Assembly: GCA_002733605.1 (NCBI GenBank) | Contig: NVWK01000002.1 | Span: 1-64,000 of the forward strand | Length of the DNA stretch: 64,000 nucleotides | Reading direction: 5' to 3' | Source: Robiginitomaculum sp. | Lineage (GTDB): Bacteria > Pseudomonadota > Alphaproteobacteria > Caulobacterales > Maricaulaceae | In this document: one piece after another, positions 42,591 to 51,752 of the stretch | Numbering within the stretch: the first letter of the stretch is position 1 | Layout of the letters: every line of letters begins with the position of its first letter | Notes under the pieces: generated by a model | What the model saw: only the letters and a program-made list of their open reading frames with translations | Database searches by the model: none | What the model was told of the DNA's origin: nothing | Position numbers and translations under genes: made by a program

Positions 42591-43997
42591 TCAGTCATCT
42601 TTCAGGCCAGAGCCAAAGCTAGCTACAACACCACCGGAAGAGATCAAACGGTCAACGTCAATGCCATCAGCTTCGAATGCAAACGTTACATCACCTTTAG
42701 CATAACCTGCAATGGCAGCCAGAGATGTACCAGTAAGACCAAAGCCAGTTCTTGATGTCACGGTAAGTTCACCATTTGTGAGCATTGCTGGCGTAATTAC
42801 ACCAGTCCATGTGCCATTTTTGTCACCCTTAGTGTTTGTAAGCTGAATAGTAAAGGCAACATCAGCAAGGCCGTCAAAACCGGTGATACGATAAACGGAG
42901 TTCACTGAACCAGTTTCTGTATTCCAGTCAAATGGGCCAGCCGAAGTACCTTCGCGAACCAATTTACCAAGAGCTTTATCAGCAGATGTTTCATCACCAC
43001 CTAGACCAGTGCCTGTGAATTCTACTTCAATATTCTCAACTTTAATAGACTGATTAGACATAACAACGTCTTCATTTGCTACAATATCAATAGATGCAAA
43101 AGCAGTAGAAGGAGACGCAGCAAGACCACCGCCACCATCGCCGATAAGCAGATCAACACCAGCGGCGCCAGTAGGAATAGTGATTTTCCATGTATCTGTT
43201 GTACCGTCTTGTGCAGCACTTAGGCCTGCAACTTTTACAGATGGAGTAACAGTAGGTGTGCCAGACGCATCAAATGCAGCGCCGTCTTCAAAAACTATAT
43301 CCATGCTTATTTTATCAACATTAGCTACTAAAAATAGAGTGGTTGAATCTACATTGAACGCGTCAATTTCAAATCTCAAACCACCAATTGAAGTTGTTTC
43401 CAATGATTTATAATCATCATCCAAATCAATTACAGCGTTCGTAGCCGTAACTGTAGCAGAAGTGAAAGCAGATCCACATTTACCAGTAATGAATAACTTG
43501 AAAGTTTCAGTGTCTGAAGTTGTAGGAAAGCCTGTAGGCGCAACTGAAACAGTTAAGTTACCAGGGAAAGCCGTCGTTGGGCAAACGCTTGAAGCAAGAT
43601 CAAAATCAAAGTCAATATCTATATCAGCTGCAGGCGGCACGTAAACAAATTCCACAACAGAAGAACCAGCCAAACCACCAGAGTTAATAGCAATACTGGC
43701 CGGACCTGTAGCAGTACTACCGTTGCCAACATCACCAGTAACAACAGCCGTAGCAAAAGTTACGCCTGCTGGCAGTGTGATAGTAATGATATGGGATACG
43801 CCCACAGCAAAATTAGCGCCATCTGGTGCGATCCGGAAACCATATGTGTCCGTAAGCAAATCTGAAGGAGCCGCCATTTCAAGAGCAGGGCTGACCGCAG
43901 CAGTCAATTTAGTAGGATCAGAGATTGTAACAGCACTCGCTGTTGAAGATAATAATGCGATCAATGATGTCGCCGTTAATAATTTTTTGAAGTTCAT
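42591..43997 (-). CDS. Secreted low-complexity beta-rich protein (possible surface-layer or T2SS substrate)
   Basis: 468 residues. MNFKKLLTATSLIALLSSTAS is a signal peptide. The mature chain is acidic, rich in Thr, Ser, Gly, Val and Asp, with repeated beta-type motifs (TATNAVIDLDDDYKSLE, IDIVANEDVVMSNQSI, VYRITGFDGLADVAF) and only one Cys pair (SVCP...GKCG). It has no recognised catalytic motif. Its composition is like surface-layer or adhesin proteins. It has its own terminator and a 319-bp upstream region, and lies inside the gsp cluster, so it may be a major secretion substrate (inference). Confidence 0.72.
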   Translation of the reverse strand: MNFKKLLTATSLIALLSSTASAVTISDPTKLTAAVSPALEMAAPSDLLTDTYGFRIAPDGANFAVGVSHIITITLPAGVTFATAVVTGDVGNGSTATGPASIAINSGGLAGSSVVEFVYVPPAADIDIDFDFDLASSVCPTTAFPGNLTVSVAPTGFPTTSDTETFKLFITGKCGSAFTSATVTATNAVIDLDDDYKSLETTSIGGLRFEIDAFNVDSTTLFLVANVDKISMDIVFEDGAAFDASGTPTVTPSVKVAGLSAAQDGTTDTWKITIPTGAAGVDLLIGDGGGGLAASPSTAFASIDIVANEDVVMSNQSIKVENIEVEFTGTGLGGDETSADKALGKLVREGTSAGPFDWNTETGSVNSVYRITGFDGLADVAFTIQLTNTKGDKNGTWTGVITPAMLTNGELTVTSRTGFGLTGTSLAAIAGYAKGDVTFAFEADGIDVDRLISSGGVVASFGSGLKDD

Positions 43998-44316
43998 GAT
44001 TCTTCCTTTAATGTTAATGTTTCAGTTTAAAACCCCGTGTGGTATTCCACACACTTACTTAATAGTGAGTTAAGGCATAAACGCATATGGAAACAAAAAG
44101 CCCCCAAAGCCAACCTGGCCCTCTGTATTTTCGTATAACGAGTCATTTTCAGGACGTCAAGCGATTCTATGAAATCAAATTCAAAAAAGCTCACGCCGTG
44201 TTTGCGCTAACATCTTCTGGGTGAAAAATTAACTTTTCATTCACCTTTAAGGGGAATTGAGAGAGTGGCACAGTTCAACTTCTAACGCGAAAGTCTTACT
44301 GCACTTTCACTGGCTG
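43998..44316 (-). other. Non-coding leader region upstream of the secreted protein gene
   Basis: This 319-bp stretch between gspI and the secreted-protein gene holds no convincing ORF. It has AT-rich tracts and a GC-rich element near 44098-44135, followed on the minus strand by a long AT-rich leader before the start. An intrinsic terminator for gspI and a promoter for the abundant secreted protein are expected here, but no clear -35/-10 pair or hairpin with T-run stands out. Confidence 0.5.
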
Positions 44317-44793
44317 CTAGTCCCCCAGCCGCCAAAGTGGCCGCCAGCCCAAACCACGCAAATACAGGGTATCAACTGCCCCGGTTACGGATATTATATC
44401 AGCCCTTACATCATATATAGTAATTTCGTACCGCCCTACATCATCTGCAGAATTCCGTGTGCGACGTGCCGGCTCGACAGCGACTGCCGCCCACTGCAAA
44501 ACTACATCCCCAATCCGCACCTCGCCAGAGGGCTGTAGAACAAAGTTTTGCGTTTTCAGATACGCCAAAGCATTTTGACGGGTCGCAATGCGAATATTTG
44601 CACGCTCAAAGCTGCTTACGGTTTGAATAAAGCGCCCTTGCAAGTCCAGTAACGGCAACATAGCCGCCGCCAAAATCGCCATTGCAACAAGGGCCTCAAG
44701 CACAGAAAATCCATGCGTCCCGACATCAGGGCCTATATTGGCACCTTTAAGCTTAGAAGTGTTTTGGCAACAATGTTTCAAACCGACTATCAT
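44317..44793 (-). CDS. gspI: Type II secretion minor pseudopilin GspI
   Basis: 158 residues. The prepilin motif is THG|FSVLEALVAMAILAAAML, cleaved after Gly, with Glu5. The C-terminal WRPLWRL-type end is short. The likely start is ATG 44793, within the 3' end of gspD, so the leader is about 28 residues; alternative TTG 44781. GspI forms the tip trimer with GspJ and GspK. It follows gspD at the end of the minus-strand block. Confidence 0.8.
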   Translation of the reverse strand: MIVGLKHCCQNTSKLKGANIGPDVGTHGFSVLEALVAMAILAAAMLPLLDLQGRFIQTVSSFERANIRIATRQNALAYLKTQNFVLQPSGEVRIGDVVLQWAAVAVEPARRTRNSADDVGRYEITIYDVRADIISVTGAVDTLYLRGLGWRPLWRLGD

Positions 44794-46972
44794 CCGACAT
44801 AAATCCATCCACACGCTGAGAGAGATGATTAACAAACTGCGCCTTATCCGCCTGCCCGCGCAAAACATACGCCGTAATGAGTACAACAAGTTCTGTGCGG
44901 TCAACCGAGAGGCTATCATTCGAGAAAAGCGCCCCAATACCGGGAATATCTTTAAGGATTGGTATGCCCTTCTCGTCCAAAATTCTGGTTTCTTGTATCA
45001 ACCCCCCTAACACAGCCGTTTCCCCGTCCTCTAATGACAATATAGTATGGAAAGAGCGGTTGGAAATGGTTGGACTAGAAATGCTGGAGTTTTGCACATC
45101 AATGGCTGAAGACACTTCTTGGGAAATGGTGAGATCAATGCGGTTGTCGCTAAAAACAATCGGCTCAATACTGAGTATCACCCCGGTTGAGCGGTATTCA
45201 ATGGCTTGTAAAATATCCGTCGCCCCCGTCCCGTTTTGATTATTCGCGGCCCGTTGGGAGGTAATGATCGGAACATCCGTACCCACCTGAAGCTCGGCCG
45301 CACTGCCAGAACGCGCCACCAAAATAGGTCTGGAAAGAATTTTCACCCTGCGATTCGTCGCAAATGCGTTGAGAGAGGCCTCTACATTGCCGCTTAAAAT
45401 TCCGACATTCAGCCCCGAGCCACCCTGCCCCAAGCCACTACTTCCTACCGTAAGCCCTACGTCATTGGTTCCCAGATCATCAATAAAAAACTCTACGCCA
45501 AAGCTCGTATTGTCAGTGAGCGTAACCTCGGCGATTTGCACCTCGATCAGTACTTCTGGAGCGGGCGTGTCCAACTGACGTAAAAGCCCGACCATTTTGT
45601 CATAATCGGCCATGGTACCAGAAAAAATAATACGGTTCCCCATAGTATCAACCGTGAACGTTCCCCCAACACCCTGCCTGCGACTGGAAGCCCCGGATTG
45701 AGTGCCAGTTTGGGCACGAGAGGCGGCCGAAGATGCAGTTTGGGTTTGGGTGCGAACTCCGGATTGACCGGATAAGGCCGCATTGGCCGTTTCTGCCAGT
45801 AGGGCGGCATCAACATTTTTAACCTGATAAATATAAATTTGTTCTGTATTCCCTCCATCAATCGGACGATCAAATTCCTTCAACCAACGATCGACACGCT
45901 CATTAGCTTGTTCCGAATGGGTAAAAACAAACAGATCATTTGTATACGCAACCGGCATGAGAAAAATCGTACGCGTAAGCAGAGATTGGTCCGTAACCTG
46001 CCAACCTTCAACCGTAAGGGCCGTCGTCAGCGCTTTAGTTAGCTCCTTCACATTCCAGTAACGTGGCGTATAGCGGCGAATTTGGGTGCCAGCATAGCGT
46101 AATTCATCTAACTGACGAATAATGACCAAAGCTGCGTCCACATCCTCCGGCAAACCGGATAATATGACATAATTTGATGTCATATTCCGCCCAATGGTAA
46201 TTTTTTTATTGTTCTGGCCAAAAGCCTGCGTCAAGAAATTCACCATACTCGTCGAATCAAGGGCCTGAAGTTCGACAAACTGGATCACCGGCCGCAAATC
46301 GGCCCGGGTACGCAAACGGGCCCGACCTTTGATAAATTGCGGAATTCGCGAGCGCAAAGACGCATCTTGCAAAATACGGTACGCACCATTCTCTACCGTC
46401 ACACGTACACCGTATTCTTCCAGCGCCGTACTGACCAGAGCCAGAAAATCGGTGGACTTCATTTCACCCGATGAACGCAATTGAACAACGGCCGTACTAT
46501 TTGCAACCTCGGGACCTGTGACATAGGGTGTCTTCAACATGCCGCCAAAAACAACATCAATAAATTCAGGCAAGATCAGTGGTGCCACAAAGGCGTCAAC
46601 CTTTTTGGCTTTCAGGCGTGGACGGTTCGTATCTCCCCCCACAATCTGCGCATCCTCTGGACTGACCAGACTTGGGATCACGCCAAGATCCGTATCGGTC
46701 CGGGTAATTGCAGGGCCATCATCAGCTTCAAGTGTCGCAGCCGCCACTATTTTGGGCGCGCGGACAACGTGGCTTTTCAGGGATTGCTCTTGTAAAGTAC
46801 CAGACCATGCGACCGCTGCGGTATCATCTTGCACAGGTTTCAAGCTTGCACACCCGCTGACCAGCAAAGCCGTGGAACCAAGCAAAACAGCCAAAGGCCA
46901 ACCTCGTGTCCGCCGATTTTGACAGATATGTTTTTTTAGCTTTAACTTACGTTGGTTCATGTGGTTACCCAT
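44753..46972 (-). CDS. gspD: Type II secretion outer-membrane secretin GspD
   Basis: 739 residues. A lipobox (ALLVSGCAS) ends the leader, so the secretin is probably a lipoprotein. N-domains follow (AFGQNNKKITIGRNM, YRILQDASLRS), then the secretin C-domain: VPIITSQRAANN, IEYRSTGVILSIEPIV, LSLEDGETAVLGGLIQETRI and KDIPGIGALFSNDSL. A Ser/Gln/Thr-rich linker (RTQTQTASSAASRAQTG) sits in the N3 domain. It forms the outer-membrane channel. ATG 46960 is an alternative start. Flanked by gspC and gspI. Confidence 0.95.
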   Translation of the reverse strand: MGNHMNQRKLKLKKHICQNRRTRGWPLAVLLGSTALLVSGCASLKPVQDDTAAVAWSGTLQEQSLKSHVVRAPKIVAAATLEADDGPAITRTDTDLGVIPSLVSPEDAQIVGGDTNRPRLKAKKVDAFVAPLILPEFIDVVFGGMLKTPYVTGPEVANSTAVVQLRSSGEMKSTDFLALVSTALEEYGVRVTVENGAYRILQDASLRSRIPQFIKGRARLRTRADLRPVIQFVELQALDSTSMVNFLTQAFGQNNKKITIGRNMTSNYVILSGLPEDVDAALVIIRQLDELRYAGTQIRRYTPRYWNVKELTKALTTALTVEGWQVTDQSLLTRTIFLMPVAYTNDLFVFTHSEQANERVDRWLKEFDRPIDGGNTEQIYIYQVKNVDAALLAETANAALSGQSGVRTQTQTASSAASRAQTGTQSGASSRRQGVGGTFTVDTMGNRIIFSGTMADYDKMVGLLRQLDTPAPEVLIEVQIAEVTLTDNTSFGVEFFIDDLGTNDVGLTVGSSGLGQGGSGLNVGILSGNVEASLNAFATNRRVKILSRPILVARSGSAAELQVGTDVPIITSQRAANNQNGTGATDILQAIEYRSTGVILSIEPIVFSDNRIDLTISQEVSSAIDVQNSSISSPTISNRSFHTILSLEDGETAVLGGLIQETRILDEKGIPILKDIPGIGALFSNDSLSVDRTELVVLITAYVLRGQADKAQFVNHLSQRVDGFMSDDSRFETLLPKHF

Positions 46973-46981
46973 CTTCGTCGT

Positions 46982-47500
46982 CTATCTATCTGTCGCGCGA
47001 TTGGGCTGCCCTGCCACCTCGCGCTCTTTATAATCAATGACTTTAAATTCATGTTCCTGCCCATCATAAACAGCAATTACCCTGTCTAGGTCAACCATTT
47101 TTAACGTCCAGCCCAATTCGAGGGTCTCGCCGCGTCCCGCAGATATAATTTGCCCGTCCTCAAGCCGTAAATGCACTTGTGGAAATCCATCAACGATTGA
47201 GGCCCCCTCTATTTTCGGGAATGATGGCGTCACGCCTTCACTCAGCTCAAACCGCCCCGTTTTAGCGCGTTCCTCATCTGCAATTTCCTCGGCTCGCTGT
47301 TCAGATATGGGAAACAGGCCCGTTGCCTTTAAACGTGCGTTCAAAATTGCGTAAGTATCTGGAGCCTCTTCACTCTCTCCGCCGCGCCAGCTATCCCTTA
47401 AATCCGAACCGTCGACCGGTGCCAATCCGGCACGTAACCAGCCCATAAGGGCGCTGAGAACAAAAACAGCGCCAATGACTTGAAGAAAACGGCGGCTCAC
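46982..47500 (-). CDS. gspC: GspC-like inner-membrane T2SS subunit
   Basis: 172 residues: a single N-terminal membrane span (FLQVIGAVFVLSALMGWL), a linker, then a beta domain of about 70 residues with ISAGRGETLELGWTLKMVD and VIAVYDGQEHEFKVI, resembling the GspC HR/PilP-type domain that contacts the secretin. No PDZ domain is present. Position between gspM and gspD supports GspC, although GspN-like is possible. Overlaps gspM by 4 bp. Confidence 0.6.
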   Translation of the reverse strand: MSRRFLQVIGAVFVLSALMGWLRAGLAPVDGSDLRDSWRGGESEEAPDTYAILNARLKATGLFPISEQRAEEIADEERAKTGRFELSEGVTPSFPKIEGASIVDGFPQVHLRLEDGQIISAGRGETLELGWTLKMVDLDRVIAVYDGQEHEFKVIDYKEREVAGQPNRATDR

Positions 47501-48123
47501 GGGATGATCTCCTGTGTAGCCGGCCCTGACTCTGGCTCAGCCTCGATTTGTGGGGCGATAATTTTGACCGGTATCATACCCGCAACCTGAAACTGGGACG
47601 GTCGCTGCCGCCTCCCCATCGATTTCGAAAAAGACATCTCGTAGATAACCATTGAATGCGTGTTCGCGGCCATTGCCGATAAAGCGTCAATCACGGTGTC
47701 CCAATCCTCTGCAAGACCAAAGAATGTAAACTGGACAATATCCACACCATCTATTTCCTCCGGTTCGGAATTCACTTGAATTTGCGAATTTTGAATACCT
47801 GTATCCTCGACAATCTTTCGTAAGGATTGTTGTATGTCAGCCGCAATAACCCCCCCCGTAGTTCCTCTTAAAATTTTTGCGTCCGCGCGTTTTCTGACTT
47901 GCAGGCTTAGGCGCAACCTCTCTTCCCAAACATCCGTACCTTGAATTTGAGACAAAGAATACAACTCGGCCTTCGCGGTTTGTGCCCGCGCACCAACATC
48001 CGAAACTGCGTCGGACAAACGCCCTAAGCCAAGTCCACCCAAAATAAGAAAAAGTGCCGTAAGCCCATAGGCAACGAGCGGCGTGACTTCCAAATCCAAA
48101 GTGTCCAATAAACGTTTTATCAT
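47497..48123 (-). CDS. gspM: GspM-like T2SS assembly protein
   Basis: 208 residues with one N-terminal membrane span (GLTALFLILGGLGLG), a coiled stretch, and a ferredoxin-like domain (QSLRKIVEDTGIQNSQIQVN, VQFTFFGLAEDWDTVIDAL). This is the GspM layout. It is made after gspL (ATGA overlap) and precedes gspC. Sequence identity within this family is low, so the call leans on topology and order. Confidence 0.75.
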   Translation of the reverse strand: MIKRLLDTLDLEVTPLVAYGLTALFLILGGLGLGRLSDAVSDVGARAQTAKAELYSLSQIQGTDVWEERLRLSLQVRKRADAKILRGTTGGVIAADIQQSLRKIVEDTGIQNSQIQVNSEPEEIDGVDIVQFTFFGLAEDWDTVIDALSAMAANTHSMVIYEMSFSKSMGRRQRPSQFQVAGMIPVKIIAPQIEAEPESGPATQEIIP

Positions 48124-49202
48124 GGCTGGGACGTTCCTTGTGGCGCATCTTCACCATTCAAATCCACGGATTGCAATTGAGCACGAATATGGAGAACGGA
48201 ATTATTTTCTGGCGTTACATTTACCTGCTGCAATGCAACCGATGCCTCCAGTTTTTCAACAAAACCGGGACCGTTTAAGCTTGTATCCCCGATAATGCGC
48301 GCCTCAAATTCTCCGTCTCTAACCTGCACTGAACGTAGAACAAAACCTTGCCCAGCCAGAGTTTGTGACAAACTGTCCAGCCCGTTCAACACCCTACCCA
48401 CATCACCCAAAACATCAGACCGACGCGCCGTCGACATATTGGCCAACGCCCTGCGCCGTTGTGATAAAATCTGGGCTGTCGCTTCGGACATGTGTTCCAT
48501 TTTTCTCGCTGCACCCACCAATGTCGCCGTATGACGAACATATTGGGTCCCTAAATACAGAAAAATACAAGCCCCGACAAAACTCCCCGCGAGGGCAATT
48601 TTTTTGGGTGAAAATAAAATAACGGCACGTTCTGCATCTATTTCGAACAAAGGCAGATCTGATCTAAATGGAACCTGCTCCGGTTTAGGCTGGGGCATGT
48701 CTCCGGTTAGTGTCTCAAGCTCCGACTCAAGGGGCGCCGCTCTTAAAAAAGTTTGCCATTGACGTGCAGATGGATCGGATGACCACCACCGGCTGGCCAC
48801 GAGGGAACGTCCGGCCCAAACCTGCCCTTCAACCCCCTCGAAACAACTGACAAGGCGAACACCATTGTCCAGAGGCTGGCGCGCGAGACTTTCTGGAAGA
48901 CTGGCTCCAATTGCATCGGGGTCGCGTTGCGTAGGTGTAGAGCCATAGCTCCAAACCCCCGCGCCCAGACCAGTTTGGTCTTTAACAACCCGTACTTTGT
49001 CCTCATGAGGCAAAACCTCTTTATACGCACGCAACCGTGCGGCAAGTATGGCGTTACGCCCAGTCGACTTCAGATCAACCCGCCGAAACGAGCATTGGCC
49101 ACGCGGCACAACATATACATCCGGCCCCCAGAATATTGGTGAGCGCAAGGTTACAAGTTGGCCCGTACTATTGTGCGATATTAGACGAGGCGTGAAATAC
49201 AT
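48120..49202 (-). CDS. gspL: GspL-like T2SS inner-membrane protein
   Basis: 360 residues: an N-terminal actin-like cytoplasmic domain (to about 190), a single membrane span (KIALAGSFVGACIFLYLGTQY) and a periplasmic ferredoxin-like domain ending near 340. GspL couples GspE to the periplasmic pseudopilus. The start lies 35 bp inside the end of gspK; the stop overlaps the gspM start. Weak similarity, strong context. Confidence 0.78.
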   Translation of the reverse strand: MYFTPRLISHNSTGQLVTLRSPIFWGPDVYVVPRGQCSFRRVDLKSTGRNAILAARLRAYKEVLPHEDKVRVVKDQTGLGAGVWSYGSTPTQRDPDAIGASLPESLARQPLDNGVRLVSCFEGVEGQVWAGRSLVASRWWSSDPSARQWQTFLRAAPLESELETLTGDMPQPKPEQVPFRSDLPLFEIDAERAVILFSPKKIALAGSFVGACIFLYLGTQYVRHTATLVGAARKMEHMSEATAQILSQRRRALANMSTARRSDVLGDVGRVLNGLDSLSQTLAGQGFVLRSVQVRDGEFEARIIGDTSLNGPGFVEKLEASVALQQVNVTPENNSVLHIRAQLQSVDLNGEDAPQGTSQP

Positions 49203-50205
49203 TTTTTAACTCATTAATTTGTGCAAACTCGGCGTTTTTTTGATCTTCTAACACAGTCGTTTGATAAACCCAAAATTTTTCGAAAGGTTTATCAGCAGTG
49301 TTAATTCTCCGCTCCAACTCAACAACCCGTTGTCGGTAATTTCCAGATGGAGTACGGAATTTAAAGATAAAACGCGCACGATTGGTGGGAAATAAATCTC
49401 CAGCGATCGCGCCACGGAAACCATCTTTGGAAAGATCATTGCGGGCTATCAAGGAATTTAAACCAAGAACCTCTAGAAGTTTGGGGTCAGCAAACGCTAA
49501 TTTCATAAAGCCTTCTCCATTTGCAAGCGTTGTCACGTCCATAAATGCATGCATATCCAGCGTTTCCAAAACCTCCGGCCAATGCAGAATTGTATCCAGC
49601 TCTCCATAGCTGCGAAGCGGAGAATTTGCTGGCAGAGGCAATTTGCGTAATCGGTAGTCAGCACGTTCCGCCCCCCTAAATTGGCGCCGATGATCTGTAT
49701 CGCGGTAATCATCTAAAGTCGCGGCCATGGTTTGCGCTGTACTTGGCTTCACATTCAACGAGACAATAAATTTTTCCAGCATTTTGGTATCAGATGTATT
49801 GAGCGACACAAGTCCCGAAACATCATGATAGGTAACAAGAACCGGCCCATAAAATGTATCAACCCGCCGCGTCTCGCCTGCCGCTGACCACAAATCCACA
49901 ACCCGTTCATCATCGCCGCTTGGCCGCACCCCATCATATGAAGTTAAATCCATGCCCCCCTGCATAGGAACCCCTGTTAAAAACGCATACAAAGTTTCTG
50001 CCTCTGCATTCATAAAAGCAATTTCAGTTTCCGTATCTTCTTGTATTCTGGAAATCATAGCTGACGTATTTTGCAAACGCTGGGCTGCAATCGAAGCCAC
50101 AATTGATATAATCGCAATGGCCACAAGCACATAGGGCAAAACAAACCCCTCTTGTCCCCGGTCTCGGCCGGTTTTCTGCCAAAATTTTCTTATCTTCGCG
50201 CGCAT
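49168..50205 (-). CDS. gspK: Type II secretion minor pseudopilin GspK
   Basis: 345 residues. The N-terminus RDRGQEG|FVLPYVLVAIAIISIVASIA is a prepilin-like leader and helix, in which the usual Glu5 is replaced, as is normal in GspK. The long alpha domain contains VSGLVSLNTSDTKML, LDDYRDTDHRRQFRGAE, and YRLRKLPLPANSPLRSYGEL. It caps the pseudopilus tip. ATG 50205 is used; ATG 50217 is also possible. Translation is coupled to gspJ. Confidence 0.87.
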   Translation of the reverse strand: MRAKIRKFWQKTGRDRGQEGFVLPYVLVAIAIISIVASIAAQRLQNTSAMISRIQEDTETEIAFMNAEAETLYAFLTGVPMQGGMDLTSYDGVRPSGDDERVVDLWSAAGETRRVDTFYGPVLVTYHDVSGLVSLNTSDTKMLEKFIVSLNVKPSTAQTMAATLDDYRDTDHRRQFRGAERADYRLRKLPLPANSPLRSYGELDTILHWPEVLETLDMHAFMDVTTLANGEGFMKLAFADPKLLEVLGLNSLIARNDLSKDGFRGAIAGDLFPTNRARFIFKFRTPSGNYRQRVVELERRINTADKPFEKFWVYQTTVLEDQKNAEFAQINELKNVFHASSNIAQ

Positions 50206-50206
50206 A

Positions 50207-50914
50207 TCAAAAATCATCCCGGTACGGTACGGCATGTGTACCAGAGATCGTTGCTATCCAGTCAAATGGTCGCCCCTGATCCTCACCATGAAAGCGTATC
50301 GCAAGCGGAAGCTGTGGCATATCCATGTAAATAGCATCATCAAAAAAACCGGGTGATGGCACATCCTCAGGCGGCCAAGACGTATACCATTTTTGATCGG
50401 ATCCCAAATAGGAAAACTCTGCATGGTCTGCCGAAAATGCCTTCAAAGACCAAGCCTGCGCATCAACCTCCACGTCCATTACAAACGTGCCCATATCTTG
50501 ACGAACAAGCGTGTAGGAAACCCGCTGTAGCCGTTGCGCCGAAAGTGTTGGCACATCTGTAGACAAACCGGAAAACATGACCGCATTTCCGTAAAAAACA
50601 TCCTGTTCCCGCTCTTCCCAAGCCGATGTTAACCCACCGACACTCACCCGAAACGTCTTACGGGCAATCGCCCCTTCCAGCGTGCGCTCCCCGGCAAACA
50701 CGGCCCGGTCCGTTATGCGCAAAAGTGACGCCGTCGATTGAAACAAGGCAAGAGAAACAACCGACAAAATAGCCAGAGAAATCAGGGTTTCAAGCAAAGT
50801 AAACCCCGCAGTCGCCATCCTTGCATTTTGTGGGGGTAAAGAGCATGGCAATAAACGGCGTAACGGGTTGAACACCCCCCTTTCTCTCTCGCTCCATATA
50901 CTCAGTTTACGCAA
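50207..50914 (-). CDS. gspJ: Type II secretion minor pseudopilin GspJ
   Basis: Up to 235 residues, prepilin motif ATAG|FTLLETLISLAILSVVSLAL with Glu5. The globular part has WEEREQDVFYGNAVMFSG and IRFHGEDQGRPFDW. The start is uncertain: TTG 50914 (longest) or GTG 50875 following AGAAAGGGG; either gives an unusually long, basic leader. GspJ joins GspI and GspK. It is the first gene of the minus-strand gsp block, divergent from a sulfotransferase gene. Confidence 0.85.
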   Translation of the reverse strand: MRKLSIWSERERGVFNPLRRLLPCSLPPQNARMATAGFTLLETLISLAILSVVSLALFQSTASLLRITDRAVFAGERTLEGAIARKTFRVSVGGLTSAWEEREQDVFYGNAVMFSGLSTDVPTLSAQRLQRVSYTLVRQDMGTFVMDVEVDAQAWSLKAFSADHAEFSYLGSDQKWYTSWPPEDVPSPGFFDDAIYMDMPQLPLAIRFHGEDQGRPFDWIATISGTHAVPYRDDF

Positions 50915-51050
50915 AATACATTTTCCCTATTGAACCCATAGTATGTAGTGGAGAGAGACGGAAGCTGTAAAGGGGTATTCCCATTCTTTACTTGAACTTA
51001 ATAATGCCATACAGAGCAGCGAAACACAGTTTTATTCCGGTAATCTTCCA
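50915..51050. promoter_or_regulatory. Divergent promoter region between gspJ and a sulfotransferase gene
   Basis: The 136-bp gap must hold promoters for the leftward gsp block and for the rightward sulfotransferase-glycosyltransferase-gspFGH block. No palindrome or strong -35/-10 pair stands out by eye. Confidence 0.45.
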
Positions 51051-51752
51051 ATGGCTCAAAGCACTCCGATCCTCATTCTTGGCATGCACCGCTCCGGCAC
51101 CTCTTGCCTTGCCGGGTCATTGGAGAATGCCGGGTTATATTTGGGAGATGTAAACACAGAAGCCGGGTTTAATAAAAAAGGCAATCGTGAAAACCGCACG
51201 GCTATGGAGCTACACGAGCAAGTGCTTGAGCGTGTCGGGGCAAGTTGGGACAACCCGCCTGCACAAGACCCGGTTTGGACACCTCAAGAGACACAACATT
51301 TACGCGAAATTATCGAAAGCTACCCCGATGACCAACAATGGGGGCTAAAAGATCCACGGGTTTTATTCATGATGGAGGGCTGGAAGACGCTCACAACGCC
51401 GCGCTTTATAGGCACATTTCGTCACCCCGCCGAAGTTGCCGCCTCCTTGATACAAAGGGCACAAAAATGGGACCAGCCCATGGATGAAGACACTGCTTTC
51501 AACATTTGGGCTATTTATAACAAGCGCATGCTGGCGCTTCACATGCACCAAAAATTTGATATTTTACGCTATGATATACCCGCCACCACATATCATAAAA
51601 ACCTTATAAAAGCCGGCAATTCCCTAAATCTCGAAGTCCCCGATAAACCAGAGTTTCGAGAAAGCGCGCTCCACAATCAACAGGTTCAGAACACCCATAT
51701 TCCAATAAAGATCAAACCTATATGGGAGGCCCTCAATGATATCGCTCTTTAA
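51051..51752 (+). CDS. Sulfotransferase family protein
   Basis: 233 residues. ILILGMHRSGTSCLAGSL is the PAPS 5'-loop and FIGTFRHPAEVAASLIQRA the 3'-phosphate motif; WGLKDPRVLFMMEGW is the central helix. It resembles the N-terminal domain of the 1044-residue fusion at 55.4 kb (same GMHRSGTS, KDPR and R(H/N)P-x-EV-x-ASL). Overlaps the next glycosyltransferase gene by 17 bp, so they probably act on the same glycan. Confidence 0.85.
   Translation: MAQSTPILILGMHRSGTSCLAGSLENAGLYLGDVNTEAGFNKKGNRENRTAMELHEQVLERVGASWDNPPAQDPVWTPQETQHLREIIESYPDDQQWGLKDPRVLFMMEGWKTLTTPRFIGTFRHPAEVAASLIQRAQKWDQPMDEDTAFNIWAIYNKRMLALHMHQKFDILRYDIPATTYHKNLIKAGNSLNLEVPDKPEFRESALHNQQVQNTHIPIKIKPIWEALNDIAL

Noticed and set aside
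44257..44538. 93-codon forward frame antisense to gspI.
   Set aside because: Overlaps the gspI coding strand, has no family features, and its start lacks a ribosome site.
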